Assembly: GCA_009699795.1 (NCBI GenBank)
Contig: WLNK01000058.1
Coordinates: 1 to 5,439 of the forward strand
From: Actinomycetota bacterium
GTDB lineage: Bacteria > Actinomycetota > Actinomycetes > Nanopelagicales > Nanopelagicaceae
DNA: 5,439 bases
Direction of reading: 5' to 3'
The position numbers were made by a program, and so were the translations under genes. Below are positions 1 through 5,439 of the stretch, piece by piece. The notes under the pieces were generated by a model, which saw nothing but the letters and a program-made list of their open reading frames with translations, ran no database searches and was not told the origin of the DNA. The stretch's first letter is position 1. Every line of letters starts with the position of its first letter.

Positions 1-374
1 GCGGTGGCACCGTTCTTTAATTCGTCGGTGACATTTGTGGGGATGTTATTTATTTGCGCAGCAGATAAGTAGGACAACTGCGCAGCAATTTCGGTCATCC
101 AATACATAGCTGCGGGCCCAGCGCGATCGAGAATCTTTTGGGCTTCGACGATGCGGTGCTCTGAAAACTTTGCGGCATCGTTTTCGTTATCTGCAATCAG
201 CGCCAATAAGTAAGTGCGAATCTCGAGTGCGATACCGGTTGCATCCCCCGTTGCTTCGATGAGTTGGTGGAGTTCGGCGTCGAGGCCGCGCAGCTTTTTG
301 CCTTTTGCTTTTCGGGTGCTGCGGCGCTCGAGATAGAAGTAAACGACTATGGCGAAGAGAATGGTTTCGATCAT
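1..374 (-). CDS. Partial hypothetical protein with an N-terminal membrane anchor (C-terminus beyond the left edge)
   Basis: I do not recognise this gene. Reading leftward from an ATG at 374-372, the frame stays open for 124 codons to the window edge, so the C-terminus is missing. Residues 2-14 (IETILFAIVVYFY) form a hydrophobic stretch long enough for a short membrane helix. A strongly basic segment follows (RRSTRKAKGKK, about residues 17-27), which by the positive-inside rule would leave the rest of the protein in the cytoplasm. The remainder looks helical and soluble, with mixed charge and Ala/Leu/Ile/Glu-rich runs (for example EAQKILDRAGPAAMYWM). No catalytic motif is visible. No Shine-Dalgarno sequence precedes the ATG; instead a TAGTTT hexamer sits six bases upstream, fitting a leaderless transcript. 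It is divergent from the small ORF and the iol operon, so a link to inositol use is not implied. A + strand ORF over 264-467 overlaps it, but lacks any start signal that I can see. Confidence 0.6.
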   Translation of the reverse strand, partial: MIETILFAIVVYFYLERRSTRKAKGKKLRGLDAELHQLIEATGDATGIALEIRTYLLALIADNENDAAKFSEHRIVEAQKILDRAGPAAMYWMTEIAAQLSYLSAAQINNIPTNVTDELKNGAT

Positions 375-386
375 GGCAAAAAACTA
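375..386 (-). promoter_or_regulatory. Putative -10 element for a leaderless leftward transcript
   Basis: On the minus strand TAGTTT (386-381) matches the actinobacterial -10 pattern TANNNT. It is followed by six bases (TTTGCC) and then the ATG at 374. Transcription would therefore begin at or next to the A of the start codon. A weak -35-like TTGCCT lies at 407-402 with a short 15-base spacer. The call rests on the spacing shared with two other starts in this window. Confidence 0.45.
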
Positions 387-418
387 CTCTGCGTCACTGA
401 CAGGCAACCCTCAAGGTG

Positions 419-441
419 TGGTCAAGGCCACGCTCTGACCA
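419..441. promoter_or_regulatory. Inverted repeat TGGTCA-N11-TGACCA, possible operator
   Basis: TGGTCA at 419-424 and TGACCA at 436-441 form a perfect 6-bp inverted repeat with an 11-base spacer. It lies between the two divergent -10-like elements (381-386 and 476-481). The size and dyad symmetry fit a dimeric regulator's site. I cannot assign a regulator family, and a repeat of this length can occur by chance. Confidence 0.3.
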
Positions 442-452
442 GGGATTTCGGG

Positions 453-478
453 TGGCGCCATTTATAACGCTTTGTTAT
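453..478. promoter_or_regulatory. Palindrome TGGCGCCA and inverted repeat ATAAC-N5-GTTAT next to the small-ORF promoter
   Basis: TGGCGCCA at 453-460 is a perfect 8-bp palindrome. ATAAC (464-468) and GTTAT (474-478) form a 5-bp inverted repeat with a 5-base spacer, and its right arm overlaps the putative -10 at 476-481. A protein bound here would block that promoter, so this is a candidate repressor site. The repeats are short, and no second copy near iolC was found to strengthen the case. Confidence 0.25.
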
Positions 479-481
479 TAT
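473..481 (+). promoter_or_regulatory. Extended -10 promoter for the small leaderless ORF
   Basis: TATTAT at 476-481 is close to the TATAAT consensus and matches TANNNT. It is preceded by TGT (473-475), the TGN of an extended -10. Six bases (TAGGGC) separate it from the ATG at 488, which puts the predicted transcription start on the start codon itself. No convincing -35 is visible, which is tolerated by extended -10 promoters. This is the best of the three -10-like elements in the window. Confidence 0.55.
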
Positions 482-487
482 TAGGGC

Positions 488-589
488 ATGAACAAAACAC
501 AGGTAGAAGCAACAATCCAGGCGTGGAGAAACATGTCTGACGAAGAAAAGTGGCAGCTGATCGCAGCCGCTGAAGTTACAGCCGCTTAA
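488..589 (+). CDS. Small hypothetical protein (33 aa), probably from a leaderless mRNA
   Basis: An ATG at 488 opens a 33-codon frame ending with TAA at 587-589. I do not recognise the peptide. It begins MNKTQVEATIQAWRNM, has Trp at residues 13 and 22, an acidic helix-capping segment SDEEKW (17-22) and an Ala-rich end. Three basic and five acidic residues make it slightly acidic, and it looks like one or two amphipathic helices with no signal peptide or membrane segment. Support comes mainly from context: an extended -10 placed exactly for a leaderless start, and an intrinsic terminator beginning 31 bases after the stop, so the ORF nearly fills a self-contained transcript of about 165 bases. 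It could be a free-standing small protein, a leader peptide for iolC, or a chance ORF within a small RNA. No codon enrichment typical of amino-acid attenuators is seen. Confidence 0.5.
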   Translation: MNKTQVEATIQAWRNMSDEEKWQLIAAAEVTAA

Positions 590-605
590 TAAGCGCTGAT
601 CCCAA

Positions 606-617
606 CCCGGTAACGGG
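606..617 (+). other. Small hairpin with a GTAA (GNRA-type) tetraloop
   Basis: CCCG (606-609) and CGGG (614-617) can pair around the loop GTAA (610-613), giving a 4-bp GC stem with a GNRA tetraloop in the RNA. It lies between the stop of the small ORF and the terminator hairpin. CCCG could alternatively pair with CGGG at 619-622, which would invade the base of the terminator stem, so a switch between two structures is conceivable but unproven. Confidence 0.4.
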
Positions 618-620
618 ACG

Positions 621-652
621 GGCCCCCACAAAGTTGTGGGGCCTATTTTTTT
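621..652 (+). terminator. Rho-independent terminator after the small ORF
   Basis: GGCCCCCACA (621-630) pairs with TGTGGGGCC (635-643) with one unpaired C, closing a 4-base loop (AAGT). The stem is followed by TATTTTTTT (644-652). This GC-rich stem plus U-tract is a classic intrinsic terminator. It ends the small transcript and separates it from iolC, which therefore needs its own promoter between 653 and the start, or read-through. If read-through is regulated, the same element would act as an attenuator for the iol operon. Confidence 0.85.
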
Positions 653-680
653 GCCCAAAATCAGGCGCAAATAAAGGCAA

Positions 681-692
681 TAACATTTGGCA
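681..692 (+). promoter_or_regulatory. Putative -10 element for the iol operon (leaderless start of iolC)
   Basis: TAACAT at 681-686 matches TANNNT and is followed by six bases (TTGGCA) before the GTG at 693, the same geometry as at the two other 5' starts in this window. No good -35 is seen; TTGCCC at 651-656 is too far away (24 bases). A competing reading uses AAAGG at 673-677 as a ribosome binding site for the TTG at 687, nine bases downstream. Confidence 0.4.
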
Positions 693-1658
693 GTGGCCAC
701 TCAATACGACGTAATTACCATCGGACGAGTTGGCGTTGATATCTATCCACAGCAATATGGCGTGGGTCTTGAAGATGTAAAAACATTCGAAAAGTTCTTG
801 GGCGGAAGCGCCACCAATGTTGCGTGCGCAGTTGCTAAGTACGGCCTAAAGAGTGCGGTCATTACTCGTACCGGCAATGATCCTTTCGGCAAATATGTGC
901 ACGAAGAGTTAAAGCGGTTAAAAGTATCGGATGAATTTGTCAGTGGAGTTGAAGGGCTGCAAACTCCCGTTGTTTTCTGCGAAGTATTTCCTCCAGATAA
1001 TTTTCCTCTCTACTTTTATCGCAAGCCAAAAGCTCCAGACCTTGTAATCAATACTTCCGAACTAGATTTGGATGCAATTAAAAACGCAAAGTTGTATTGG
1101 TCAACGGTGACTGGGCTATCTGAAGAACCATCTCGCGCCGCGCATTTTGCAGCGCTGCAGGCACGTGGTCGTAAAGAATTTACTGTGTTGGATTTAGATT
1201 ACCGCGCGATGTTTTGGGAATCGGCAGCACTTGCAACAGAGCAAGTTGCTAAAGCACTTGAGTACGTCACGGTTGCGGTGGGTAATAAAGAAGAGTGCGA
1301 AGTTGCAGTAGGTGAGACTGATCCGATGCGGGCAGCAGATGCGCTGCTAGATCGTGGTGTCGAGCTTGCCATTGTTAAGCAAGGACCTAAGGGCGTGCTT
1401 GCCAAAACTAAGAGCGAAACAATTGAAGTGCCACCTTACTTTGTAGAAGTAGTAAATGGACTAGGCGCAGGAGACGCATTTGGTGGTGCGCTCTGTCTTG
1501 GTCTTCTTGAAGGATGGCCGCTCCGAAAGATTTTGGAGTTTGCAAATGTTGCAGGTGCACTTGTCGCAGGAAAGCTTGAATGCTCTACTGCGATGCCAAC
1601 TCGTGATGAAGTAGAAAATGTTTTGCGCCAATTTGGCACAGGGGTTAAGGGAGCTTGA
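693..1658 (+). CDS. iolC: 5-dehydro-2-deoxygluconokinase
   Basis: This is a cytoplasmic PfkB/ribokinase-family sugar kinase that uses ATP to phosphorylate 5-dehydro-2-deoxygluconate, giving the 6-phosphate that the aldolase IolJ cleaves. From the GTG start it has 321 residues, normal for IolC. The N-terminal sugar-binding part carries GGSATN (37-42), and the C-terminal PfkB signature GLGAGDAFGGAL (257-268) contains the anion-hole GAGD with catalytic base Asp261. The segment LDLDYRAMFW (166-175) is typical of IolC and separates it from other PfkB kinases; most relatives I recall have Pro where Ala172 stands. The start is uncertain: GTG 693 fits the leaderless pattern, while an in-frame TTG at 687 adds two residues and has AAAGG nine bases upstream. 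It is the first gene of the operon, and mmsA begins one base after its stop. Confidence 0.92.
   Translation: MATQYDVITIGRVGVDIYPQQYGVGLEDVKTFEKFLGGSATNVACAVAKYGLKSAVITRTGNDPFGKYVHEELKRLKVSDEFVSGVEGLQTPVVFCEVFPPDNFPLYFYRKPKAPDLVINTSELDLDAIKNAKLYWSTVTGLSEEPSRAAHFAALQARGRKEFTVLDLDYRAMFWESAALATEQVAKALEYVTVAVGNKEECEVAVGETDPMRAADALLDRGVELAIVKQGPKGVLAKTKSETIEVPPYFVEVVNGLGAGDAFGGALCLGLLEGWPLRKILEFANVAGALVAGKLECSTAMPTRDEVENVLRQFGTGVKGA
1647..1653 (+). promoter_or_regulatory. Shine-Dalgarno site that fixes the mmsA start
   Basis: AAGGGAG lies six bases before the ATG at 1660 and is embedded in the last codons of iolC. It selects this ATG over the in-frame ATG at 1618, which would overlap iolC by 41 bases and add 14 residues with no family match. 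Confidence 0.8.
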
Positions 1659-1659
1659 A

Positions 1660-3150
1660 ATGACAAAGGTCGTAAATCACTGGATCGATAACAAAATCGT
1701 TGAAAGTAAATCAGGACGCACGGCTCCGGTATATGACCCAGCCCTCGGTGTTGAAACAAAGCGTGTTGCACTAGCTAACGGCGCAGAAATTAGCGCAGCT
1801 ATTGCATCGGCGAAAAAGGCTTTTCCAAGCTGGTCACAGACTTCACTTGCAAAGCGTCAGGCCATCGTCTTTAACTTCCGCGAACTCTTAAATTCTCGCA
1901 AGGGCGAATTAGCCGAAATCATCACTAGCGAGCACGGAAAAGTTTTATCCGACGCGCTTGGCGAAATAACTCGCGGGCAAGAGGTTGTTGAATTTGCAGT
2001 GGGAATCCCCCACTTGATGAAGGGTTTCTATTCGGAGAATGTTTCAACTGGCGTAGATGTTTACTCCACGCGTCAGGCACTTGGCGTAGTTGGAGTTATC
2101 TCTCCATTTAACTTCCCTGCAATGGTTCCGATGTGGTTCTTCCCGATTGCAATCGCTGCCGGCAACACAGTTATTTTGAAACCTTCGGAGAAAGATCCAT
2201 CGGCTTCCCTTTGGATGGCCCAGCTTTGGAAAGATGCTGGATTACCAGATGGTGTATTTAACGTTTTGCAGGGCGATAAAGAATCAGTAGACGGATTGCT
2301 CCACTCCCCTGATGTTGAAGCGATTTCATTTGTTGGCTCGACCCCCATTGCGCGCTACATATACGAAGAATGTGCAAAGACAGGCAAGCGCGTGCAATCA
2401 CTTGGCGGAGCAAAGAACCACATGTTGGTGCTGCCAGATGCTGACCTCGAATTAGTGGCAGATAGCGCAATTAATGCAGGCTTTGGTTCTGCAGGAGAAC
2501 GATGCATGGCTATCTCAGTTGTTGTTGCGGTTGAGCCAGTTGCAGATGTACTGATTGAAAAAATTGTTAGCCGCATGAACAAACTTCGCACGGGCGATGG
2601 TCGTCGCGGCTGCGATATGGGGCCACTTGTTACTCGCGAACACCGCGACAAAGTTGCCGGATATATCGACCTCGCAACAAAGGACGGTGCAAAAGTTGTT
2701 GTTGATGGTCGCGGAGTTAAAGCTGACGGCGATGCAAATGGATTCTGGCTTGGGCCAACTCTGCTTGATGCCGTTCCAACAACATCTAAGGTTTACACCG
2801 AAGAAATCTTTGGGCCTGTGCTTTCGATTGTGCGCGTTAAGAGTTATGACGAAGGTGTTGCACTTATCAATAGCGGCGCATTCGGTAACGGCACAGCAAT
2901 CTTCACCAACGATGGCGGTGCTGCTCGTAGATTCCAGAATGAAATTCAGGTGGGAATGGTTGGAATTAACGTGCCAATTCCTGTTCCGGTTGCTTACTAC
3001 TCATTCGGCGGTTGGAAGAATTCACTGTTTGGCGATACAAAAGCGCATGGCGTCGAGGGCGTGCACTTCTTTACTCGTGGAAAAGCAATTACAAGTCGTT
3101 GGCTAGATCCAAGCCACGGCGGTATCAACTTAGGTTTCCCACAAAACTAA
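1660..3150 (+). CDS. mmsA: Methylmalonate/malonate-semialdehyde dehydrogenase (CoA-acylating)
   Basis: MmsA (IolA in inositol operons) belongs to the ALDH6 group of aldehyde dehydrogenases. It oxidises malonate semialdehyde with NAD+ and CoA to acetyl-CoA and CO2, the last step of inositol breakdown, and commonly also accepts methylmalonate semialdehyde from valine degradation. The 496 residues are full length. Visible landmarks are SPFNFPAMVPMWF (148-160), the cofactor lysine in KPSE (174-177), the Rossmann FVGST (224-228), SLGGAKNH (247-254), the nucleophile Cys282 in GERCM, and EEIFGPVL (381-388). Ser247 replaces the general-base Glu of hydrolytic aldehyde dehydrogenases, and GGAKNH is an ALDH6 hallmark; both fit acyl transfer to CoA. 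Arg105 and Arg281 are placed like the carboxylate-binding arginines known in the family. The gene follows iolC by one base and precedes iolB by nine, so it is very likely cotranscribed and partly translationally coupled. Confidence 0.95.
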   Translation: MTKVVNHWIDNKIVESKSGRTAPVYDPALGVETKRVALANGAEISAAIASAKKAFPSWSQTSLAKRQAIVFNFRELLNSRKGELAEIITSEHGKVLSDALGEITRGQEVVEFAVGIPHLMKGFYSENVSTGVDVYSTRQALGVVGVISPFNFPAMVPMWFFPIAIAAGNTVILKPSEKDPSASLWMAQLWKDAGLPDGVFNVLQGDKESVDGLLHSPDVEAISFVGSTPIARYIYEECAKTGKRVQSLGGAKNHMLVLPDADLELVADSAINAGFGSAGERCMAISVVVAVEPVADVLIEKIVSRMNKLRTGDGRRGCDMGPLVTREHRDKVAGYIDLATKDGAKVVVDGRGVKADGDANGFWLGPTLLDAVPTTSKVYTEEIFGPVLSIVRVKSYDEGVALINSGAFGNGTAIFTNDGGAARRFQNEIQVGMVGINVPIPVPVAYYSFGGWKNSLFGDTKAHGVEGVHFFTRGKAITSRWLDPSHGGINLGFPQN

Positions 3151-3159
3151 CGGTTATTT

Positions 3160-4035
3160 ATGACATCAAAGTGGCACTATAAGAGCGGCGAACTAAAGCG
3201 CGATGGTTGGCAGCTGATCTCTGATCAGATGAGCCATACCGGTCTTCGCGTTGGAGTTGTTACCCCGAGTGCGCCGCTTTCCATTGCTGCCGATAACCGC
3301 GAACGCGCAATCTTTGTTCTTGCAGGAAGTGACATCACCGTAACTTATGGCGATCAAAGTGTTCTGCTTCGCGGGCGTTCATCCGTATTTGAAGGCACCA
3401 CAGATCATTTATATGTACCGATCAATACGCCCATAACAATTAGCGGTGATGCACAAGTTGCAGTTGGTGAAGCACCGGCTAAAAACGCAAAAAACGCTTC
3501 GCTGATGAAACGTGAAGATGTACCGGTATTTATCCGCGGCGCAGGACGAGAGACTCGTCAGGTTCATAACTTTGGAATGCCAGATACTCTCGATGCAGAT
3601 CGATTAGTTGTAGTTGAAGTTATTGTTCCGGCAGGAAATTGGTCAGGAGCTCCTGCGCATAAGCACGATGTGTATGTGCCCGGAAAAGAATCTAACCTCG
3701 AAGAAATTTACTACTTTGAATCAGCGGTAGCACGTGGTGAAAAACCTGCGGGTGAAGTTGATCCAGTTGGTTACTTCCGCGGATATGCATCCGATTCACG
3801 CGAATACGATGTAACCACGGAAGTTCGAAGCGGTGATGTCGTCCTTGTTCCGCACGGTTGGCACGGACCAGTAGCTGCAGGCCCTGGTTATGACTTGTAC
3901 TTCTTTAATATTATGGCCGGACCAGATCCAGTGCGTGAATGGAATGTCACCGATGATCCACACCATGCCTGGATTCGCGAAAGCTGGAAAACGCAGAGCC
4001 CCGATCCGCGACTTCCATATTCTGGAAATAAGTAA
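3160..4035 (+). CDS. iolB: 5-deoxy-glucuronate isomerase
   Basis: IolB converts 5-deoxy-glucuronate, the product of IolD, into 5-dehydro-2-deoxygluconate, the substrate of IolC, in the cytoplasm. The 291 residues cover the usual two-cupin (KduI/IolB-type) fold. The C-terminal cupin holds the expected metal site: His167 and His169 in PAHKHD, Glu181 or Glu182 in NLEEIYYFE, and a histidine of VPHGWHGP (His232 or His235). The C-terminal segment with WNVTDDPHHAWI (261-272) is also characteristic. The ATG at 3160 is nine bases after the mmsA stop and has no recognisable Shine-Dalgarno sequence (the gap is CGGTTATTT). It may depend on ribosomes finishing mmsA. No in-frame alternative start fits the family N-terminus better. 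Confidence 0.94.
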   Translation: MTSKWHYKSGELKRDGWQLISDQMSHTGLRVGVVTPSAPLSIAADNRERAIFVLAGSDITVTYGDQSVLLRGRSSVFEGTTDHLYVPINTPITISGDAQVAVGEAPAKNAKNASLMKREDVPVFIRGAGRETRQVHNFGMPDTLDADRLVVVEVIVPAGNWSGAPAHKHDVYVPGKESNLEEIYYFESAVARGEKPAGEVDPVGYFRGYASDSREYDVTTEVRSGDVVLVPHGWHGPVAAGPGYDLYFFNIMAGPDPVREWNVTDDPHHAWIRESWKTQSPDPRLPYSGNK

Positions 4036-4040
4036 GAGAG
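4036..4040 (+). promoter_or_regulatory. Shine-Dalgarno site of iolD
   Basis: GAGAG directly follows the iolB stop codon and lies seven bases before the ATG at 4048. It favours this start over the ATG at 4063, which has no comparable site. Confidence 0.6.
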
Positions 4041-4047
4041 TTAGCAA

Positions 4048-5439
4048 ATGACGACAAAGAGAATGAGTGTTAGTCAAGCAATCGTTGAATTCTTGGCGCA
4101 TCAATACACAGTCGATGGCGATTCTCGCGAACGCACTATCCAAGGTGTATTTGGAATCTTTGGCCACGGAAACGTTGCCGGTATCGGACAAGCTTTAAAA
4201 CAACTCTCTGTTGAATCACCATCAACAATGCCATATTACCAAGCACGTAACGAACAAGCGATGGTTCATGAATCATCTGCATTTGCTCGCATGAAGCGTC
4301 GTCGTGCAACTTTTGCTTGCACAGCTTCGGTTGGTCCAGGGGCTACAAATATGTTGACTGGCGCAGCCGTTGCAACAACGAATCATTTACCAGTACTTCT
4401 ATTGCCATCAGATACCTTCGCAAACCGCGCACCAGATCCAGTACTTCAACAACTCGAACAACCACATGATGCAACTCTTACGGTCAATGACGCGTTCAAG
4501 CCTCTCTCTCGATACTTTGATCGCATCACTCGCCCAGAACAAATCTTTTCTGCAATGTTGTCAGCGATGCGCGTGCTAACAGATCCTGTAGAGACAGGAG
4601 CGGTAACTATTTGCTTGCCTGAAGATGTACAAGCAGAAGTGTTGGATGTTCCGCTTGAATTCTTAGCCGATCGCGAATGGCATATTCGTCGCCCACGCCC
4701 GGACGCTGGACTTTCCCATATTGCAGCTCTTGAAATAATTAAGGCAAAGCGACCATTCATTATTGCTGGTGGCGGAATTATTTACTCTGACGCACATGCA
4801 GAGCTAAAGCGTTTAGTTGAGGCGACAGGAATTCCTGTCGGCACAACCCAAGCCGGAGTTGGTTCACTTAATTGGGATCACCCACAACTCATGGGATCAG
4901 TTGGCGCAACAGGTACGACTGCTGCAAATCGTTTGGCAAAAGAGGCTGATGTAGTTATTGGTATCGGTACTCGCTACAGCGATTTCACAACGGCATCACG
5001 CACTGCATTCCAAAATCCAGATGTTAAATTTATCAATATCAATATCGCATCCTTTGATGCCTTCAAGCATGGAAGTGCCATCCCCGTAGTAGCTGATGCA
5101 CGCGAGGCGCTAAAGGAATTTAACGCCGAACTCGGTGGATACAAAGTCGATCCAGCGTATGCAAAGCAGATGCGCGAGGAAAAAGCTGCATGGGATGCTG
5201 TTGTAGATGAGGCATTTGTAGATAAGAAATTGGCTAAACCAAGCCAAACAGAAATCATCGGCGCTGTTCAATCACAGAGTGATCCACGCGATGTATTGAT
5301 TTGCGCGGCAGGTTCGCTTCCTGGTGATTTACATAAACTATGGCGTGTGCGTGATCCACTTGGTTATCACGTTGAATATGCCTTCTCATGCATGGGTTAT
5401 GAAATCGCTGCAGGCCTTGGCGTTGCACGTGCTGATTCA
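4048..5439 (+). CDS. iolD: 3D-(3,5/4)-trihydroxycyclohexane-1,2-dione hydrolase, 5' part
   Basis: IolD is a thiamine-diphosphate enzyme that opens the ring of 3D-(3,5/4)-trihydroxycyclohexane-1,2-dione, made from inositol by IolG and IolE, to give 5-deoxy-glucuronate for IolB. The frame is open from 4048 to the window edge (464 codons). Family members have roughly 620-650 residues, so about the last quarter is missing. The N-terminal Pyr domain (about 1-195) has the FGIFGHGNVAG segment (35-45), Glu69 in YQARNEQAMVHE as the likely cofactor-activating glutamate, and SVGPGATNM (94-102). The central domain (about 215-360) includes FIIAGGG (237-243) and DVVIGIGTRYSDF (301-313). The C-terminal PP domain has only begun (AAGSLPGDL, 420-428, and SCMGYEIAAGLG, 447-458). 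Its diphosphate-binding GDG...N motif lies beyond the window, so integrity cannot be judged. It follows iolB by 12 bases and belongs to the same operon. Confidence 0.95.
   Translation, partial: MTTKRMSVSQAIVEFLAHQYTVDGDSRERTIQGVFGIFGHGNVAGIGQALKQLSVESPSTMPYYQARNEQAMVHESSAFARMKRRRATFACTASVGPGATNMLTGAAVATTNHLPVLLLPSDTFANRAPDPVLQQLEQPHDATLTVNDAFKPLSRYFDRITRPEQIFSAMLSAMRVLTDPVETGAVTICLPEDVQAEVLDVPLEFLADREWHIRRPRPDAGLSHIAALEIIKAKRPFIIAGGGIIYSDAHAELKRLVEATGIPVGTTQAGVGSLNWDHPQLMGSVGATGTTAANRLAKEADVVIGIGTRYSDFTTASRTAFQNPDVKFININIASFDAFKHGSAIPVVADAREALKEFNAELGGYKVDPAYAKQMREEKAAWDAVVDEAFVDKKLAKPSQTEIIGAVQSQSDPRDVLICAAGSLPGDLHKLWRVRDPLGYHVEYAFSCMGYEIAAGLGVARADS

Noticed and set aside
418..431. GTGG-N6-CCAC hairpin
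   Set aside because: It is only four base pairs and overlaps the longer TGGTCA/TGACCA repeat, so it adds no separate evidence.
264..467. 67-aa + strand ORF
   Set aside because: It lies opposite the 5' part of the leftward gene and crosses the intergenic region. It has no ribosome site or promoter-like element at its start and its composition is unremarkable, so the leftward frame, open to the window edge, is preferred.
551..562. TGGCAGCTGATC shared by the small ORF and iolB (3208-3219), encoding WQLI in both
   Set aside because: A 12-base match in a window of this size is expected about once by chance, and the surrounding sequences are unrelated.
422..700. 92-aa minus strand ORF over the small-ORF region
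   Set aside because: It runs antisense through the small ORF and the terminator. Its Cys/Trp/Pro-rich sequence is not protein-like and no start signal is present.
1436..1771. 111-aa minus strand ORF across the iolC/mmsA junction
   Set aside because: It is antisense to two well-supported genes and has no recognisable motif.
2597..3106. 169-aa + strand ORF within mmsA
   Set aside because: It is an out-of-frame shadow of a clearly functional mmsA, whose frame is full length and has all its motifs.
3796..4191. 131-aa minus strand ORF across the iolB/iolD junction
   Set aside because: It is antisense to conserved coding sequence on both sides and shows no independent coding evidence.
5031..5047. 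Short tandem repeat (TATCAA)n in iolD
   Set aside because: It simply encodes alternating Ile and Asn in a beta-strand segment of the central domain, with no sign of a slippage array.

Overview
The window carries the front of a myo-inositol catabolism operon on the + strand, in the order iolC, mmsA (iolA), iolB, iolD. The operon runs from about 693 to the right edge, where iolD is cut. Ahead of it lie the start of a leftward gene of unknown function (374 down to 1, cut by the left edge), a divergent intergenic region (375-487), and a compact small unit. That unit is a 33-codon ORF (488-589) with its own promoter-like sequence and a strong intrinsic terminator (621-652).

The host is most likely a low- to mid-GC actinobacterium, possibly a streamlined freshwater lineage such as the Nanopelagicales (acI). 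This is an inference from moderate GC, the feel of the protein sequences, tight gene packing, and three gene starts preceded by a TANNNT -10-like hexamer at the spacing expected for leaderless mRNAs. No rRNA or other taxonomic marker is present, so the assignment is tentative.

The operon genes encode four of the seven enzymes of the classical pathway. IolD hydrolyses trihydroxycyclohexane-1,2-dione to 5-deoxy-glucuronate. IolB isomerises that to 5-dehydro-2-deoxygluconate, and IolC phosphorylates it. After aldol cleavage (IolJ, not in the window), MmsA converts malonate semialdehyde to acetyl-CoA and CO2. The dehydrogenase IolG, dehydratase IolE, aldolase IolJ and an uptake system are not seen here and may lie to the right. 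Gene gaps are 1, 9 and 12 bases, so cotranscription is likely.

The enzymes look intact and ordinary. The parts worth a second look are upstream: the shared leaderless-promoter pattern, the isolated small-peptide unit, and inverted repeats in the divergent region that could be operators. I see no mobile elements, CRISPR arrays, tRNAs or rRNAs.
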